Shown piece after piece: positions 63,188 through 64,000 of a DNA stretch of 64,000 bases. The DNA is from Pseudomonas abyssi. Its GTDB lineage: Bacteria > Pseudomonadota > Gammaproteobacteria > Pseudomonadales > Pseudomonadaceae. Where the stretch lies: positions 62,001 through 126,000 of the forward strand of contig NZ_NTMR01000016.1 of assembly GCF_002307495.1 (NCBI RefSeq), read 5' to 3'. Position numbers and translations under genes: made by a program. The notes beneath the pieces are model-generated. The model saw nothing but the letters and a program-made list of their open reading frames with translations, was not told where the DNA came from and searched no databases. Each line of letters starts with the position of its first letter. The first letter of the stretch is position 1.

Positions 63188-63562
63188 TCACAACTGCGGG
63201 TAGCGCGGTTCCGGCCGGCTGCACAGCCACAGCAGCACCAGACACATGCTGCTGGGCACCAGCCATTGCACCCAGGGGCTGGGCGCGCTCAGGCAGATCA
63301 GCGGCATGCTGATAAACATGCTCACGCCGGCCAGCCATTTGGCCCTGCGCGGAATGGCACGCTCGCTCTGCCACTGACGCAGCGGCGGGCCGAAGCGCGG
63401 GTGGTTGAGCAACCACTCGGCCAGCGGTGGCCAGCCCTTGCCCGCAGCCCACACGGCCAGCAGCATGAACACCGTGGTGGGCATACCGGGCAGCACCGCG
63501 CCAATCAATCCCAGACCGACAAAAGCCAGTGCCAGCAGGCGCCAGCAAAGCCGCAGCAGCAT
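63188..63562 (-). CDS. DUF454 (YbaN-like) inner-membrane protein, copy 2
   Basis: A 124-residue protein with four transmembrane segments, the signature LPGMPTTVFMLLAVWAAGKG and RAIPRRAKWLAG. It is a paralogue of the protein at 41617. It starts 5 nt after the heme oxygenase stop, so the two form an operon. Function unknown; the heme and NO contexts of the two copies hint at heme or membrane redox biology. Confidence 0.85.
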   Translation of the reverse strand: MLLRLCWRLLALAFVGLGLIGAVLPGMPTTVFMLLAVWAAGKGWPPLAEWLLNHPRFGPPLRQWQSERAIPRRAKWLAGVSMFISMPLICLSAPSPWVQWLVPSSMCLVLLWLCSRPEPRYPQL

Positions 63563-63567
63563 GGCGC

Positions 63568-63999
63568 TTAGACGGCGGCGGCGGGCTGTTGGCCGGCCAG
63601 CAGTTCTTCTACCGAGGCGCGGACAAAGGCAAAGGCATCACGCGCGCCCTTGACCGCCTCGGCCCGCTGCTCAGCTGACAGCGGCAGCGCATCCAGCGCG
63701 GCCTTGAACTGGCGCCAATGCAGCCCGCGGCCATCGGTGTGGCCGACCAGATGGCGCGCGCCAAAGGTCTCCGACAGGCCCAGTTGCTCGCGGGCATGCT
63801 TGAGCAGGAAGGCGGCGCCCAGGGTCGAACCCTCGTGGGTATACAGCCAGCCCAGCGCCTCGGCAGTGCTGCCCGGGTGCACGCCATTGCCCACCTCGGC
63901 ATCGGCCTGCTGCTGCGCCTGGCTGATATCAAAGTCGGCGCAGTCCAGCTGGATCGCCTCCAGACGGTTGCGTTCGGCCAGATCGGGCAGCAGCGCCTG
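63568..63999 (-). CDS. Biliverdin-producing heme oxygenase, 5' end outside window
   Basis: The last 143 codons of a heme oxygenase of the bacterial BphO/HemO type, recognised by EALGWLYTHEGSTLGAAFLL (the GxxYxxEGSTLG block around the heme distal helix) and a C-terminal helical region (LSAEQRAEAVKGARDAFAFV). It would open heme to biliverdin, iron and CO, giving iron release or the bacteriophytochrome chromophore. The N-terminus with the proximal His lies beyond the window. Confidence 0.8.
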   Translation of the reverse strand, partial: QALLPDLAERNRLEAIQLDCADFDISQAQQQADAEVGNGVHPGSTAEALGWLYTHEGSTLGAAFLLKHAREQLGLSETFGARHLVGHTDGRGLHWRQFKAALDALPLSAEQRAEAVKGARDAFAFVRASVEELLAGQQPAAAV

Positions 64000-64000
64000 C

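Overview
The window is GC-rich, densely coded gammaproteobacterial chromosome. Gene content and order (engB next to polA with an sRNA between them, cc4-dsbA, thrB, zur-znuCB divergent from znuA, a caa3-type cytochrome oxidase block with SCO/ctaB/ctaA/SURF1) point to Pseudomonas sensu lato, possibly the Halopseudomonas/Stutzerimonas side. That assignment rests on recognising gene families and remembered synteny, not on a database search. I found no tRNA, rRNA, CRISPR array, intact insertion sequence or obvious prophage.

Layout. 1-8.5 kb: an EEP-family hydrolase (cut by the window edge), dsbA, cytochrome c4, engB, an ErsA-like sRNA with an AlgU/RpoE-type promoter, polA, a DUF2782 protein, homoserine kinase and a GH19 peptidoglycan/chitin hydrolase. 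8.5-12.2 kb: a ParA-like ATPase, an NCS1 nucleobase transporter, a zinc-ribbon protein and a YdjM-like membrane protein. 12.2-15.3 kb: the zinc uptake block znuA / zur-znuC-znuB with a Zur box in the divergent promoter. 15.3-23.9 kb: two minus-strand operons for aa3/caa3 oxidase, coxB-coxA-ctaG-coxC and SURF1-(SCO-like)-ctaA-ctaB-SCO, with a small DUF2909 gene between them on the plus strand. 24.3-30.2 kb: a conserved hypothetical, yheV-prlC, a gamma-carbonic-anhydrase-like protein, a membrane diguanylate cyclase and an NADP-dependent oxidoreductase. 30.5-33.9 kb: one very large protein joining an ammonium transporter to PAS, GGDEF and EAL domains.

34-46.3 kb is a nitric oxide island: norQ-norC-norB-norD-norE-norF (cytochrome c-dependent NO reductase), a Fur-box TonB receptor, a DUF454 protein, a Dnr-like Crp/Fnr regulator, norR, a YtfE/RIC repair protein and nnrS. 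Both the norQ and the ric promoters carry three GGT-N7-ACC NorR boxes at the same 20/25 bp spacing, followed at the same distance by a -24/-12 sigma54 promoter. The sequence therefore predicts one NO-triggered regulon in which NorR, with sigma54, drives both NO removal and Fe-S repair. This is the most interesting system in the window.

46.3-64 kb is more accessory: a soluble histidine kinase with a receiver-TPR protein, an NAD(P)-binding oxidoreductase, a DUF533 protein, a cadR/cadA metal efflux pair whose leader holds a 280-bp MITE-like element, a DUF2946 / TonB receptor / PepSY iron or metal uptake group, a small lipoprotein, a short-chain dehydrogenase with a broken N-terminus, an unknown exported protein, an extensin-like protein, a PAP2/vanadium-haloperoxidase-type lipoprotein that seems to start at CTG, a second DUF454 gene and a heme oxygenase cut by the window edge.
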